DNA from: Niveispirillum sp. SYP-B3756
GTDB lineage: Bacteria > Pseudomonadota > Alphaproteobacteria > Azospirillales > Azospirillaceae
DNA length: 64,000 nt
Reading direction: 5' to 3'
Assembly: GCF_009495745.1 (NCBI RefSeq)
Contig: NZ_WIDQ01000015.1
Span: 1 to 64,000, forward strand
Positions 42,309-50,734 of this stretch are shown here, in pieces. Numbering within the stretch: position 1 is the stretch's first letter; every line of letters begins with the position of its first letter. Under the pieces are notes generated by a model. It saw only the letters and a list, made by a program, of their open reading frames with translations, searched no databases and had not been told where the DNA came from. The translations under genes were made by a program, and so were the position numbers.

Positions 42309-43442
42309 TCAGGCGTCCACCTCCGCGAAGCTGCATTCCCGCAGCACGGCACCGGCCATCTGCTCCGGCGTGATGTTGCACAGGCTGAAGCTGGTCCATT
42401 CCACGCTGGCCCCGGCAAAGCGGGTGGCCAGCTTGCCGCCGCCGCGCAAATCCAGATCGCCGAAATCGGCCGCATCTACATTGGTATGCAGCAGGCGGGC
42501 ATTTTCCAGGCTGGCCCCGCGCAGATCGGCGCTGGCCAGTTCGGCATAGGCCAGGGTGGCGCCATTGAAATCGGCGGCGGCCAACCGTGCATGGGCCAGC
42601 TTCGCCCCCGTCAGGTCTGCCCCCCGGAAGGAGACGGCCGACAGTTCGCGGCCGCGCAGATCAACCCCGCGCAGGGCCTTGCCGGCAAAATCCGCCCGCT
42701 GGCCGGCGCGCCCGCCGGAATTCACCCATTCCTCATGCGAGGCGACGGTGCGGTCGGTCTCCCGCAGGTTGGAGAGATGTTCCTCAAAGGCGGGATTGCC
42801 GGAGAACAGGCGCCGGGTTTCATCATTCACCGTGAAGACGGCGTTCTTGATATTGGCCCCGGTAAAGATCGCCCGGTCCATCGTGGTGCCCAGCAGCACC
42901 ACGCCCTGCAGATCAGCGCCCGAGAGATCAGCGCCAGCGAGATCGGCATTGCGCATGTTGACGCCGCGCAGCCGCACCTTATGCAGCACGGCATCGCGCA
43001 GCGTCGCCTCTTCCATGTTGCAGTAGGAGAGATCGGTGGTGAATTCCCGCTGCGTCGGCACCCCCCCGCTATTCAGGGTGATGGAGCCGATGCGCATGTC
43101 GCTGCCGGTCATATTGGCCTGCTGCAGGTCCGATTTATAGAACCGGGTACCGCGCAGGTCGGCGCGGGTGAAATCGCAATGGCGCAGATTGGCGCCGATG
43201 AACAGGCTGTTGGACAGGTTAGCTGCCTGGAAATGGCAGCCTTCCAGATCCGTATGTGACAGGTTGCAGGCCAGCAGCAGGCATTGGGACAGGTCGAAAT
43301 TATGCAGCCGCATCCCGGAAAGGTTCTGCAGACGCATCTCCAGCCGCTTGCCGGCATGGCCGCGGGCGAACAATGTGTGCTGGGCCAGCATGACCTGCAT
43401 GTCATGCGAAGGCAGGGAGTGGGCGCCGCGGGCGGTATTCAT
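42309..43442 (-). CDS. Pentapeptide-repeat protein 2
   Basis: A 377-residue paralogue of the gene at 40999, aligned end to end. Shared marks include HxLFxxxxxGKRLExRLxNL at the start, LSNSLFIGANL, TDLSYCNMEEA, the linker FTVNDETRRLF ... VASHEEWVNSGGR, and RGVDLRGRELSAVSFRGADL. The Met at 43442 is preferred because it matches the paralogue's N-terminus; the frame runs open another 29 codons. The two genes are tandem, same strand, 155 bp apart, and so a local duplication that has diverged well. Confidence 0.88.
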   Translation of the reverse strand: MNTARGAHSLPSHDMQVMLAQHTLFARGHAGKRLEMRLQNLSGMRLHNFDLSQCLLLACNLSHTDLEGCHFQAANLSNSLFIGANLRHCDFTRADLRGTRFYKSDLQQANMTGSDMRIGSITLNSGGVPTQREFTTDLSYCNMEEATLRDAVLHKVRLRGVNMRNADLAGADLSGADLQGVVLLGTTMDRAIFTGANIKNAVFTVNDETRRLFSGNPAFEEHLSNLRETDRTVASHEEWVNSGGRAGQRADFAGKALRGVDLRGRELSAVSFRGADLTGAKLAHARLAAADFNGATLAYAELASADLRGASLENARLLHTNVDAADFGDLDLRGGGKLATRFAGASVEWTSFSLCNITPEQMAGAVLRECSFAEVDA

Positions 43443-43561
43443 CAAGGTTTCTGTATCTGTTCTCTGCCGTGAATGCCGATCATGCCATACAATGAAGCCC
43501 CGGTAAGCCACCAAGCACACACCCAGCACCGACCAAAAGGATTATGTCCTTTGGCGGCACC

Positions 43562-44572
43562 TCAACCCCAGACGGCACTGATCGGCGGATAGGCCAGGGC
43601 CCCCTCGTAGCGCAGGCCCGGTTCCCGGTCGCGGGCCAGCAGCAGCGGCCCGTCCAGATCGACATAATCGGCGCCCTGGGCCAGCAGCAGGGCAGGGGCC
43701 ATGGACAGGGACGTGGCCACCATGCAGCCGATCATGGTGCGCAGGCCCAGCACCTCCGCCCGTGCCTTCAGCATCAGCGCTTCGGTCAGCCCGCCGGTTT
43801 TGTCCAGCTTGATATTGATGACGTCATAGCGGCGGGCCAGTTCCTCCAGCCCGTCCAGCCCATGCGCGCTTTCGTCGGCGCCAATGGGCAAGGGGCGGTC
43901 GATATCGGCCAGGGCGGCATCCTGACCGGCGGGCAGGGGCTGTTCGATCATCTCCACCCCCAGATCGGCGAACTGTCGGGGCAGGCGGGCCAGATCGTCC
44001 AGGCTCCAGCCTTCATTGGCGTCCACGATCAGCCGCACGGTCGGGGTGGCGGCCCGCACGGCGGCCACGCGGGCCAGATCGGCCCCATCGCCGGCCAGTT
44101 TCAGTTTCAGCAGCGGCCTTGTGCCCGCCAGCGCGCGTGCGGCTTCCGCCATGGCCTCGGGCGTGTCGATGGACAGGGTGAAGGCGGTGGTCACCGGCAG
44201 CGGCTCCGCCAGCCCGGCCAGCCGCCAGGCCGGTTGGCCGGTTCGCTTGGCGGCCAGATCCCACAGTGCGCAATCCAGCGCATTGCGGGCGGCCCCTGGC
44301 GGCAGCGCCTGTTGCAGCGTGCCCCGATCCAGCCGCCCGGACGCAAGCGCAGGGGCCAGCGCCTGGATCGCGGCCATCACCCCTTCCACGCTTTCGCCAT
44401 AGCGGGCATAGGGCACACATTCCCCCCGGCCGATGCTGCCATCATCGGCCGTCAATGTGGCCGTCACGACCCGCGCTTCGGTCTTGGCCCCCCGGGCGAT
44501 GCGGAAACTGCCCCGGATGGGGAAGGCGGTGCTTTCCACCGCCAGGGTAAGGGAAGGGGCATTTTCTGTCAT
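43562..44572 (-). CDS. Enolase-superfamily dipeptide epimerase (L-Ala-D/L-Glu type)
   Basis: Muconate-lactonising subgroup enzyme likely to epimerise L-Ala-D-Glu from murein recycling. The 336-residue protein has the capping domain first (SFRIARGAKTEARVVTATL), then the barrel with KLKLAG (Lys acid/base), IVDANEGW (Asp), MIEQPLP (Glu), IGADES (Asp), and NIKLDKTGG (second Lys), the complete set of catalytic and metal residues. Substrate assignment follows the family's usual DxD-less C-terminus and is moderate. It is divergent from a membrane protein gene. Confidence 0.86.
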   Translation of the reverse strand: MTENAPSLTLAVESTAFPIRGSFRIARGAKTEARVVTATLTADDGSIGRGECVPYARYGESVEGVMAAIQALAPALASGRLDRGTLQQALPPGAARNALDCALWDLAAKRTGQPAWRLAGLAEPLPVTTAFTLSIDTPEAMAEAARALAGTRPLLKLKLAGDGADLARVAAVRAATPTVRLIVDANEGWSLDDLARLPRQFADLGVEMIEQPLPAGQDAALADIDRPLPIGADESAHGLDGLEELARRYDVINIKLDKTGGLTEALMLKARAEVLGLRTMIGCMVATSLSMAPALLLAQGADYVDLDGPLLLARDREPGLRYEGALAYPPISAVWG

Positions 44573-44761
44573 GGCCCGGCCGGTTTCTCGTCTGGCAAAA
44601 AAACTGGGCTGTTACCTTAAACCTGTTGCGGCGACTTTCCCACTTCTGCGGTGATGCGACAGTTTACAGCCGCGCTGTCATGGTGGTCGCGCGACGGGCT
44701 TCCCATATGATAGACCGTTTGCGCCCGACGCCGAAGGGCGGCCTGATGGAATGGGGAAAAG

Positions 44762-45598
44762 ATGGATTTCCGCGTTGCCTGGCGTGAATCGCTGGCGGTC
44801 TACCTGCTGTTGCTGGCCGATCCCGGTCGTGTCATCCGTTTTGCCGGTGCGCCGGCCCTGGTGCTGACCGTGCTGGGCGTGGCCCAGATGACGGGGCTGC
44901 AGGGCAGTACCGGCAATCTGCTGCTGCTACTATCGCTACTGGGCACGATCTGGAGCGTGGGGGTGTGGACGGTGCGCTGGGCGCGCTTCCTGCTGCTGGG
45001 GGAAGATCAGGTCCAGTTCTGGGACATGCCGTTTGAGGGGCGTGTCTGGCGCACCGGCGGCATTGTGCTGGCCTTAATTCTGGGCTCTTTGCTGGCGGCC
45101 ATCATTCCCGCCTCCCTGGTCATGGCGGTGCTGACCGGGCTGGTCGGCGGCTTGCCCAAGGGCGGGCCGGCGGTGGACGCCCCAGCCCTTGCCGCCATGC
45201 TGCCGGACTGGTTTCATCTGCTGGCGATTCTGGTCTGTCTGCTGATGATGCTGTGGCCGGTGGCGCGGCTGGCGCCCGGTATCGGGGCCGTGGTGCAGGA
45301 CCAGCCGATGGCGCTGGGCGGCAGTTGGAAGGCCACCGCGCGGCTGGGCGGCCTGCCAGCCTGCCTGGCCCTGCTGCTGGTCAGCGTGCCTATGCAGATC
45401 CCCTCTTTCCTGCTGGTGCTGGGGTCGCTGGCCAGCAACAATGTGCTGCTGTTTCTGATCACTAATCTGGTGCTGGCCCTAACTCAGCCGTTGGTGGTGG
45501 CCGCCTCTGCCGTGCTCTGGGCCCGCATCTATGGTGTGGCCATCGGCCCCTATATCAAGCCGCGTCCCGTGCGCACGGATGATGGTGAGGCGGAGTGA
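44762..45598 (+). CDS. Multi-span membrane protein of unknown function
   Basis: A 278-residue protein with about six hydrophobic segments, including ALVLTVLGVAQMTGL, LLLLLSLLGTIWSVGVWTVRWARFLLL, and LVLALTQPLVVAASAVLWARIYGVAIG. The spacing and the WKATARLGG loop resemble families of YciC-like or glycerophosphoryl-type membrane proteins common in this class, but I do not recognise it with confidence. ATG at 44762 follows GGGGAAAAG. A dispersed repeat and hairpins follow its stop. Confidence 0.7.
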   Translation: MDFRVAWRESLAVYLLLLADPGRVIRFAGAPALVLTVLGVAQMTGLQGSTGNLLLLLSLLGTIWSVGVWTVRWARFLLLGEDQVQFWDMPFEGRVWRTGGIVLALILGSLLAAIIPASLVMAVLTGLVGGLPKGGPAVDAPALAAMLPDWFHLLAILVCLLMMLWPVARLAPGIGAVVQDQPMALGGSWKATARLGGLPACLALLLVSVPMQIPSFLLVLGSLASNNVLLFLITNLVLALTQPLVVAASAVLWARIYGVAIGPYIKPRPVRTDDGEAE

Positions 45599-45601
45599 CA
45601 C

Positions 45602-45628
45602 CAAGGGTCATGGGACATGACCCTTGGA
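45602..45628 (+). terminator. Hairpin after the membrane protein gene
   Basis: CCAAGGGTCATG (45601-45612) pairs with CATGACCCTTGG (45616-45627) over a GGA loop, four bases after the stop. Confidence 0.6.
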
Positions 45629-45662
45629 GGCCGGCGACTGCCGGCCCGCGCCCCCATGGGTG

Positions 45663-45704
45663 CGTAAGCCAAGCTGCCGGAGGCAGCGCCCGGCATCTGA
45701 GGGA
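45663..45704. repeat. Dispersed intergenic repeat, copy B
   Basis: Second copy of the 42-bp element at 40892, followed by a hairpin AACCAGGGTC (45714-45723) / GACCCTGGTT (45732-45741) at the 3' end of the VCBS-repeat gene. Confidence 0.7.
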
Positions 45705-45740
45705 GCATGTAAAAACCAGGGTCAGTCCCACGACCCTGGT

Positions 45741-47099
45741 TCAGGGATGGCGGATAGTCAGCGTCTGGCAGCTTTGCGGCCGATCCAGACGCAGGCTGGT
45801 CCCGTCAGGCCAGATGATTTCCACCTGATCCACCTGATGGGTCGCCCCCAACCCGAAATGGGCCACCGGCTCCATCTGGCAGAGATAGCCTGAACCGGCG
45901 CAGATGGACCGCATCTGCTGTCGTCCGCCGGACCACAGCCGCACCAGCGCCCCCCGCGCCGGGGCGCCGGCCTGGGTCAGCGGCCGCACCCGTAGCCAAT
46001 GATGGCCGCGCGGCTCCGCGATGAACAGGGACAGCGGCTGGGCCGCCTGTTCGCCATGGGCCACCAGCAGTTCCAACTGTCCGTCGCCATCCAGATCGGC
46101 GACGGCGGCCCCGGTGCCCAAACCCTGGGGCAAGGTGGCGTCGCCGGCATCCAGCAAGACCCAGCGCTGGTCCCGCCAGCCGAACAGCCGGTTAGGCTGG
46201 CCCAGATTGTTGAAGAAAATTTCCTCGTACCCATCATTATCGAAATCGGCGACGATGACGGTGCGGGTGCGCGATGTCTGCGCCATTTCCGGCGGGGCGA
46301 CATCGGCGAATCCACCGCCGCCGCCTTGCTGGTACAGGCGGTGGCGACCTTGCCAATTGGCCAGCACCAGATCGAACCGCCCATCCTCCCCATCCAGCAG
46401 AGCCACACCGCGCGCTGCCTGGGCCGGATCGGCCAGCCCCAGCGCCTCCGCCATCTCCAGGAAATGCCCGCTGCCATCATTGCGGAACAGCAGGTTAGCC
46501 CCCGCTTCCATGCCGATGAAAATATCCGGCCGGCCGCCCAGCAGCGGTGCCGCCAGCAGGGAACGGCCGGCCCCCGGCCCATCCAACCCGCAATCATCGG
46601 CCATATCCTGCAGCCGCCCCCGCGCGCCCATCTCATAAAGCCGCAGCGGCCCGCCATGGTTGGCGACGATGAAGCCATAGCGCCCGCTGCCCATGCGGTC
46701 GATGACGCCGACACTGCGGCCGGCGAAACGGTTGGCAGCGGCGAAATTCTCCGGCAGGGCAAGCAGGTCGATCCAGCGCTGGCCGAAGCAGGCAAACAGC
46801 CGGTCGCTGACCTGCTTGGGCCCCGAATGGTTGTCATTATTGAGGATATACAGTTCTTCCCGCCCATCGCCATCCAGGTCGCCGCAGGCCAACCCCACGG
46901 CGCGGCGACCCTGATCGGCGATCAGCGGGTCGGTGATATCGACCAGCCGGTGGCCATCCCATTTCAGCAGACGATTCGGGCCGCCATAGCCGGCCACGAT
47001 AATCTCATCCTGCCCATCGCCATCCAGATCGGCCACCGCCACACCATAATGCAGTGCCGGAACGTTGCCGGAAATCAGGTTGGAGCATTCGATGAACAT
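45741..47099 (-). CDS. VCBS/FG-GAP-repeat protein with ASPIC/UnbV C-terminus
   Basis: A 452-residue beta-propeller-like protein with several calcium-type loops (ADLDGDGQDE, GDLDGDGREE, ADFDNDGYEE, ADLDGDGQLE) and an ASPIC/UnbV domain in the last ~80 residues (LRVRPLTQAGAPARGALVRL ... QVEIIWPDG). Related proteins (CRTAC1-like) are usually exported. Here the chosen Met at 47099, backed by GGGGA five bases before it, has no signal peptide after it, and no hydrophobic N-terminus exists upstream in frame. It may thus be cytoplasmic or use another route. Divergent from nrdA. Confidence 0.83.
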   Translation of the reverse strand: MFIECSNLISGNVPALHYGVAVADLDGDGQDEIIVAGYGGPNRLLKWDGHRLVDITDPLIADQGRRAVGLACGDLDGDGREELYILNNDNHSGPKQVSDRLFACFGQRWIDLLALPENFAAANRFAGRSVGVIDRMGSGRYGFIVANHGGPLRLYEMGARGRLQDMADDCGLDGPGAGRSLLAAPLLGGRPDIFIGMEAGANLLFRNDGSGHFLEMAEALGLADPAQAARGVALLDGEDGRFDLVLANWQGRHRLYQQGGGGGFADVAPPEMAQTSRTRTVIVADFDNDGYEEIFFNNLGQPNRLFGWRDQRWVLLDAGDATLPQGLGTGAAVADLDGDGQLELLVAHGEQAAQPLSLFIAEPRGHHWLRVRPLTQAGAPARGALVRLWSGGRQQMRSICAGSGYLCQMEPVAHFGLGATHQVDQVEIIWPDGTSLRLDRPQSCQTLTIRHP

Positions 47100-47322
47100 C
47101 ACCGTCCCCTGCCAGATGGACCCGTTGGGTATGCCCCTGTTGATACGCCCATTGGCGCGGCTGCGGCAAGCGACCCCTCCGGGTCAAGTGCGCAGTAACG
47201 CATGGCCGGACCGCATCAGCCAAAAGCCCTGGAACACCGCCAGTCAACCCTATTCTTGGGAGATAGGCCGGCAAAAAGCACTTGTGGTGGGGGCGGGATT
47301 TGGTACGATCCGACCCCTCAGC

Positions 47323-47338
47323 AAACAAGATATTGTGT
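47323..47338 (+). promoter_or_regulatory. NrdR box upstream of nrdA
   Basis: AAACAAGATATTGTGT fits the NrdR consensus (acaCwAtATaTwGtgt) at all but two positions. A degenerate partner lies 32 bp upstream (47291-47306). NrdR represses ribonucleotide reductase genes when dATP is high. Confidence 0.7.
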
Positions 47339-47348
47339 CCACTGCAAG

Positions 47349-47357
47349 TTATCCACA
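47349..47357 (+). promoter_or_regulatory. Perfect DnaA box upstream of nrdA
   Basis: TTATCCACA is an exact match to the strongest DnaA box and lies 10 bp after the NrdR box and 32 bp before the nrdA start codon. DnaA is known to act on nrd promoters in other bacteria. Confidence 0.6.
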
Positions 47358-47388
47358 GCGTCTGCACTGGGGAAAACGGGGATAGGTC

Positions 47389-49251
47389 ATGCGCGACGGC
47401 GAAGTGAATGAATGGGTTCCGCAGGGTAGCGATGTGTTCGGTCAGGTGCAGATGGTGAAACATCCCGCCGTGGTCGTCGATCGCACCCGTGATGAACTGT
47501 TGACCGCCTTCGGCAAGGCCACGCTGAACGATCGCTATCTGATGCCGGGCGAATCCTATCAGGATTTGTTTGCCCGCGTTGCCAGCTATTATGCGGATGA
47601 TCAGGCCCATGCCCAGCGCCTGTATGATTATATTTCCCGCCTCTGGTTCATGCCGGCCACGCCGGTGCTGTCCAATGGTGGCACCAGCCGTGGCCTGCCG
47701 ATTTCCTGCTTCCTGAATGAGGCCAGCGACAGCCTGGAAGGCATTGTCGGCCTGTGGAACGAGAATGTCTGGCTGGCGGCCAAGGGCGGCGGCATCGGCT
47801 CCTATTGGGGCAATCTGCGCTCCATCGGCGAACAGGTGAAGGATAGCGGCAAGACCAGCGGCGTCATCCCCTTCATCCGGGTGATGGACAGCCTGACGCT
47901 GGCCATTTCCCAGGGCTCGCTCCGCCGGGGTTCGGCCGCCTGCTATCTGCCGATCACCCATCCGGAGGTGGAGGAATTCATCGAGATGCGCCGCCCCACC
48001 GGCGGCGACCCGAACCGCAAGGCGCTGAACCTGCATCATGGCATCGCCATCACCGACGCCTTCATGCGCGCGGTGGAGAATGATGAGGAATGGGGCCTGA
48101 CCAGCCCGAAGGATGGCCGCATCCTGCGCCGGGTGAAGGCCCGCGACCTGTGGATCCGCATCCTGACGGCGCGGGTGGAGACGGGTGAACCGTACCTGCT
48201 GTTCATCGACCATGTGAACCGCGCCATCCCGCAGCATCACAAGCTGGCCGGGTTGAATGTGAAGATGTCCAACCTGTGCAGTGAGATCACGCTGCCGACG
48301 GGTCTGGACCCCTGGGGCAAGCAGCGCACCGCCGTCTGCTGCCTCTCCTCCGTGAACCTGGAATATTTCCTGGAATGGCAGGATCACCCGACCTTTATCG
48401 AGGATACGCTGCGCTTCCTGGACAATGTCATGACGGACTTCATCCAGAAGGCCCCGTCGGACATGGAACGCGCCAAATATTCCGCCATGCGCGAACGCTC
48501 CGTCGGGCTGGGCGTCATGGGCTTCCACAGCTTCCTGCAAAGCCAGATGATCCCGCTGGAAGGGGTGATGGCCAAGGTGTGGAACAAGCGCATGTTCGCG
48601 CTGATCAAGCGCCAGGCCGATGCCGCGTCGGTGAAGCTGGCGCATGAGCGGGGTCCGTGCCCGGATGCCGCCGAATATGGCATCATGGAACGCTTCTCCA
48701 ACAAGATCGCCATTGCGCCGACGGCGTCCATCTCCATCATCACCGGCGGGGCGTCGCCGGGGATTGAGCCGAACGCCGCCAATGCCTTCACCCATAAGAC
48801 CCTGTCGGGCAGCCATTCGGTGCGCAACCCGTACCTGGAAAAGCTGCTGGAGGAGAAGGGCCGCAATGATGAGGATACCTGGTCCGACATCACGCTGACC
48901 GGTGGCTCCGTCCAGCATCTGGACTTCCTGACCCAGGATGAGAAGGACGTGTTCAAGACGGCGTTCGAACTGGATCAGCGCTGGCTGATCGAACATGCCG
49001 CCGACCGCACGCCCTATGTCTGCCAGAGCCAGTCGCTGAATGTTTTCCTGCCGGCCGATGTGCATAAGCGCGACCTGCACCAGATCCATATGCTGGCCTG
49101 GAAGCGGGGCGTGAAGAGCCTCTACTATCTGCGCTCCCTGTCGGTGCAGCGGGCGGAAAGTAACATGACCAAGACCATCGGGGCCGACAAGCCGGTGCCC
49201 GTGGCCCCAGTGGAAGCAAACAAGTATGAGGAATGCCTCGCCTGCCAGTGA
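47389..49251 (+). CDS. nrdA: Class I ribonucleotide reductase, alpha subunit (no ATP-cone)
   Basis: Catalytic subunit that reduces ribonucleoside diphosphates to deoxy forms. In 620 residues all active-site marks are there: Cys in LPISCFLNEASDSLEG, the MSNLCSEITLP motif (Asn, Cys, Glu), the third Cys in TAVCCLSSVNL, PTASISIITGGASPGIEP, the YLRSLS tyrosine pair region, and the C-terminal shuttle Cys pair in ECLACQ. It is about 140 residues shorter than E. coli NrdA and lacks the N-terminal ATP-cone, so the usual dATP shut-off site is missing. nrdB lies 2.25 kb downstream, not adjacent. Confidence 0.95.
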   Translation: MRDGEVNEWVPQGSDVFGQVQMVKHPAVVVDRTRDELLTAFGKATLNDRYLMPGESYQDLFARVASYYADDQAHAQRLYDYISRLWFMPATPVLSNGGTSRGLPISCFLNEASDSLEGIVGLWNENVWLAAKGGGIGSYWGNLRSIGEQVKDSGKTSGVIPFIRVMDSLTLAISQGSLRRGSAACYLPITHPEVEEFIEMRRPTGGDPNRKALNLHHGIAITDAFMRAVENDEEWGLTSPKDGRILRRVKARDLWIRILTARVETGEPYLLFIDHVNRAIPQHHKLAGLNVKMSNLCSEITLPTGLDPWGKQRTAVCCLSSVNLEYFLEWQDHPTFIEDTLRFLDNVMTDFIQKAPSDMERAKYSAMRERSVGLGVMGFHSFLQSQMIPLEGVMAKVWNKRMFALIKRQADAASVKLAHERGPCPDAAEYGIMERFSNKIAIAPTASISIITGGASPGIEPNAANAFTHKTLSGSHSVRNPYLEKLLEEKGRNDEDTWSDITLTGGSVQHLDFLTQDEKDVFKTAFELDQRWLIEHAADRTPYVCQSQSLNVFLPADVHKRDLHQIHMLAWKRGVKSLYYLRSLSVQRAESNMTKTIGADKPVPVAPVEANKYEECLACQ

Positions 49252-49284
49252 GTTATTCGGAAAAATCAAACCTGATTAAAGTTG

Positions 49285-49320
49285 AACCCCGCCGCTGTCT
49301 GACCAGCGGTGGGGTTTTTG
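49285..49320 (+). terminator. Intrinsic terminator after nrdA
   Basis: AACCCCGCCGCTG (49285-49297) pairs with CAGCGGTGGGGTT (49304-49316), then TTTGTTTGG. It separates nrdA from the genes before nrdB. Confidence 0.85.
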
Positions 49321-49420
49321 TTTGGCCAGTGCTGCTGGGGCAAGATGATGCGGGCCAGCTAAGCGCGGGACTTAGCCCTCGCTAAGGTTGAGCGGGCGTT
49401 GTGCCCCAGGATTTGTCTAG

Positions 49421-49858
49421 GGTTTTTGCAGCCGCGACTATGTGGAAGCGCTGGAAGCCGCGGGGGAACGGATTGGCGATGTCGTCGCCCTGATCCAGGA
49501 TGTGGCCGGCAAGGGCTTTGCCGTGGTGGCCAGCGAGGTCAAGCCACTGGCCAACCAAACCGCCCGCGCCACCGACGATATCCGCAGCCAGGTGGAGCGC
49601 TTGAACCGGGTCGTGGCCAGTGTCGCCAGTGCGGCCGAACAGCAGGCCGCCGCCACGGCTGAGATCGGCCGCAATGCCTCGGAAGCCGCCCGTGGCACGC
49701 AGGAGGTCTCCAGCACCATCCATCAGGTGCGAGAGGCAGCCGGCATCACGGCATCTGCGGCGGGGCAGGTTTTGGCTTCCGCCGGGGAGTTGGCGCATAA
49801 GACGGTGGATATGCGCCAGGGTATCAGCCGTTTCATCGATGGGGTGCGCGCTGCCTGA
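49421..49858 (+). pseudogene. Chemoreceptor (MCP) C-terminal fragment with internal deletion
   Basis: After a stop at 49418-49420 the frame reads [23 protein letters not shown], joined directly to [25 protein letters not shown] and the descending methyl-accepting helix to a stop at 49858. In intact receptors about 20 residues (the hairpin tip that contacts CheA and CheW, with NLLALNATIEAARAGE) stand between these two parts; the join is near 49507. The ligand-binding and membrane parts are absent too. It is a remnant and cannot signal normally. An open frame starts with GTG at 49442. Confidence 0.85.
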
Positions 49859-49941
49859 TCCCGCCTTTCCACTGCCGAATGGCCCGACAGGCCAATGCCT
49901 CCGCCCCGTGAAAGGCGGGGGCATAGCCATGGAATGGAACG

Positions 49942-50616
49942 ATGCGGCATCTCTGGTTCACCTGTTCGGCGCTGGCGCTTCTTCTGGTGCTGGCCGGCTG
50001 TTCATCGCGTCCCGATGCCCCCTCCGGCCATGGCGGCGGGTTTGCCGGGATGCGGGGCGGACGGGTGGCGGTCAGCCCGGCGGGCGAGCCGCTGGGCCTG
50101 CCCGCCCATGACGAGGCCGCCTATGTCGCCGCCGTCACCCAATGGTTCCAGGTGGCCGATCTGGACAAGGATGGCGCGCTGTCGCGGGCGGAGATGCAGG
50201 CGGATACGGCCCGCTTCTTCCAGGCCATGGACAAGGATGGCGACCATGCCATCAATACCCGCGAACTGGCGGAATATCGCCAGGCCCGGCTGGTGGCGCT
50301 GCGTCCGCCCCGGCCCGATGAAGGGGAAGGGGGCCGCCTGCCACGCCGGCAGGGGCCGCCGCCCGACCTGCCCCTGCTGGCCGGTGGTGTCGGCGGCGGC
50401 GATGTTGTCATGGCGGCCGATACCAACCTGGATTTCCGCGTCACGCTGGAGGAATTGACCCACAAGGCGCTGGAACGGCTGGCTGCCATGGATAGCGATC
50501 ACGATGGTCGGGTCACCCTGGCGGAGGTGCAGACCTGGGCAGAACAAGCCTATGATGAGAAGCCCACCCGTGGGCGTAGCGGCGGTGGTCACCGCCGGTC
50601 TTCCGGCAGGATGTGA
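49942..50616 (+). CDS. EF-hand lipoprotein 1
   Basis: A 224-residue predicted lipoprotein: signal peptide with lipobox LVLAGC (Cys near 20), a Gly-rich linker, then four EF-hand-like loops (DLDKDGALSRAE, DKDGDHAINTRE, DTNLDFRVTLEE, DSDHDGRVTLAE) in two pairs separated by a Pro/Arg-rich stretch. The third loop lacks the usual Gly. Likely binds calcium in the periplasm. It shares the segment VAVSPAGEPLG and overall plan with the next gene, so the two are paralogues. Located between nrdA and nrdB. Confidence 0.83.
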   Translation: MRHLWFTCSALALLLVLAGCSSRPDAPSGHGGGFAGMRGGRVAVSPAGEPLGLPAHDEAAYVAAVTQWFQVADLDKDGALSRAEMQADTARFFQAMDKDGDHAINTRELAEYRQARLVALRPPRPDEGEGGRLPRRQGPPPDLPLLAGGVGGGDVVMAADTNLDFRVTLEELTHKALERLAAMDSDHDGRVTLAEVQTWAEQAYDEKPTRGRSGGGHRRSSGRM

Positions 50617-50734
50617 CCAGAACCAGAACCGGAACGGCCTTTGTGCTTTCGGCTTTGCCTGTCATCCGTTAAGCCTTTGATCGCGGTGTGGCCGCTATAG
50701 CGGTTCTGTTCTGGTGTAAAGGCGGGGGTTTCTT

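Noticed and set aside
47005-49269. Open frame of over 700 codons antisense to nrdA
   Set aside because: High-GC codon bias keeps the antisense frame open; the plus strand encodes a complete NrdA.
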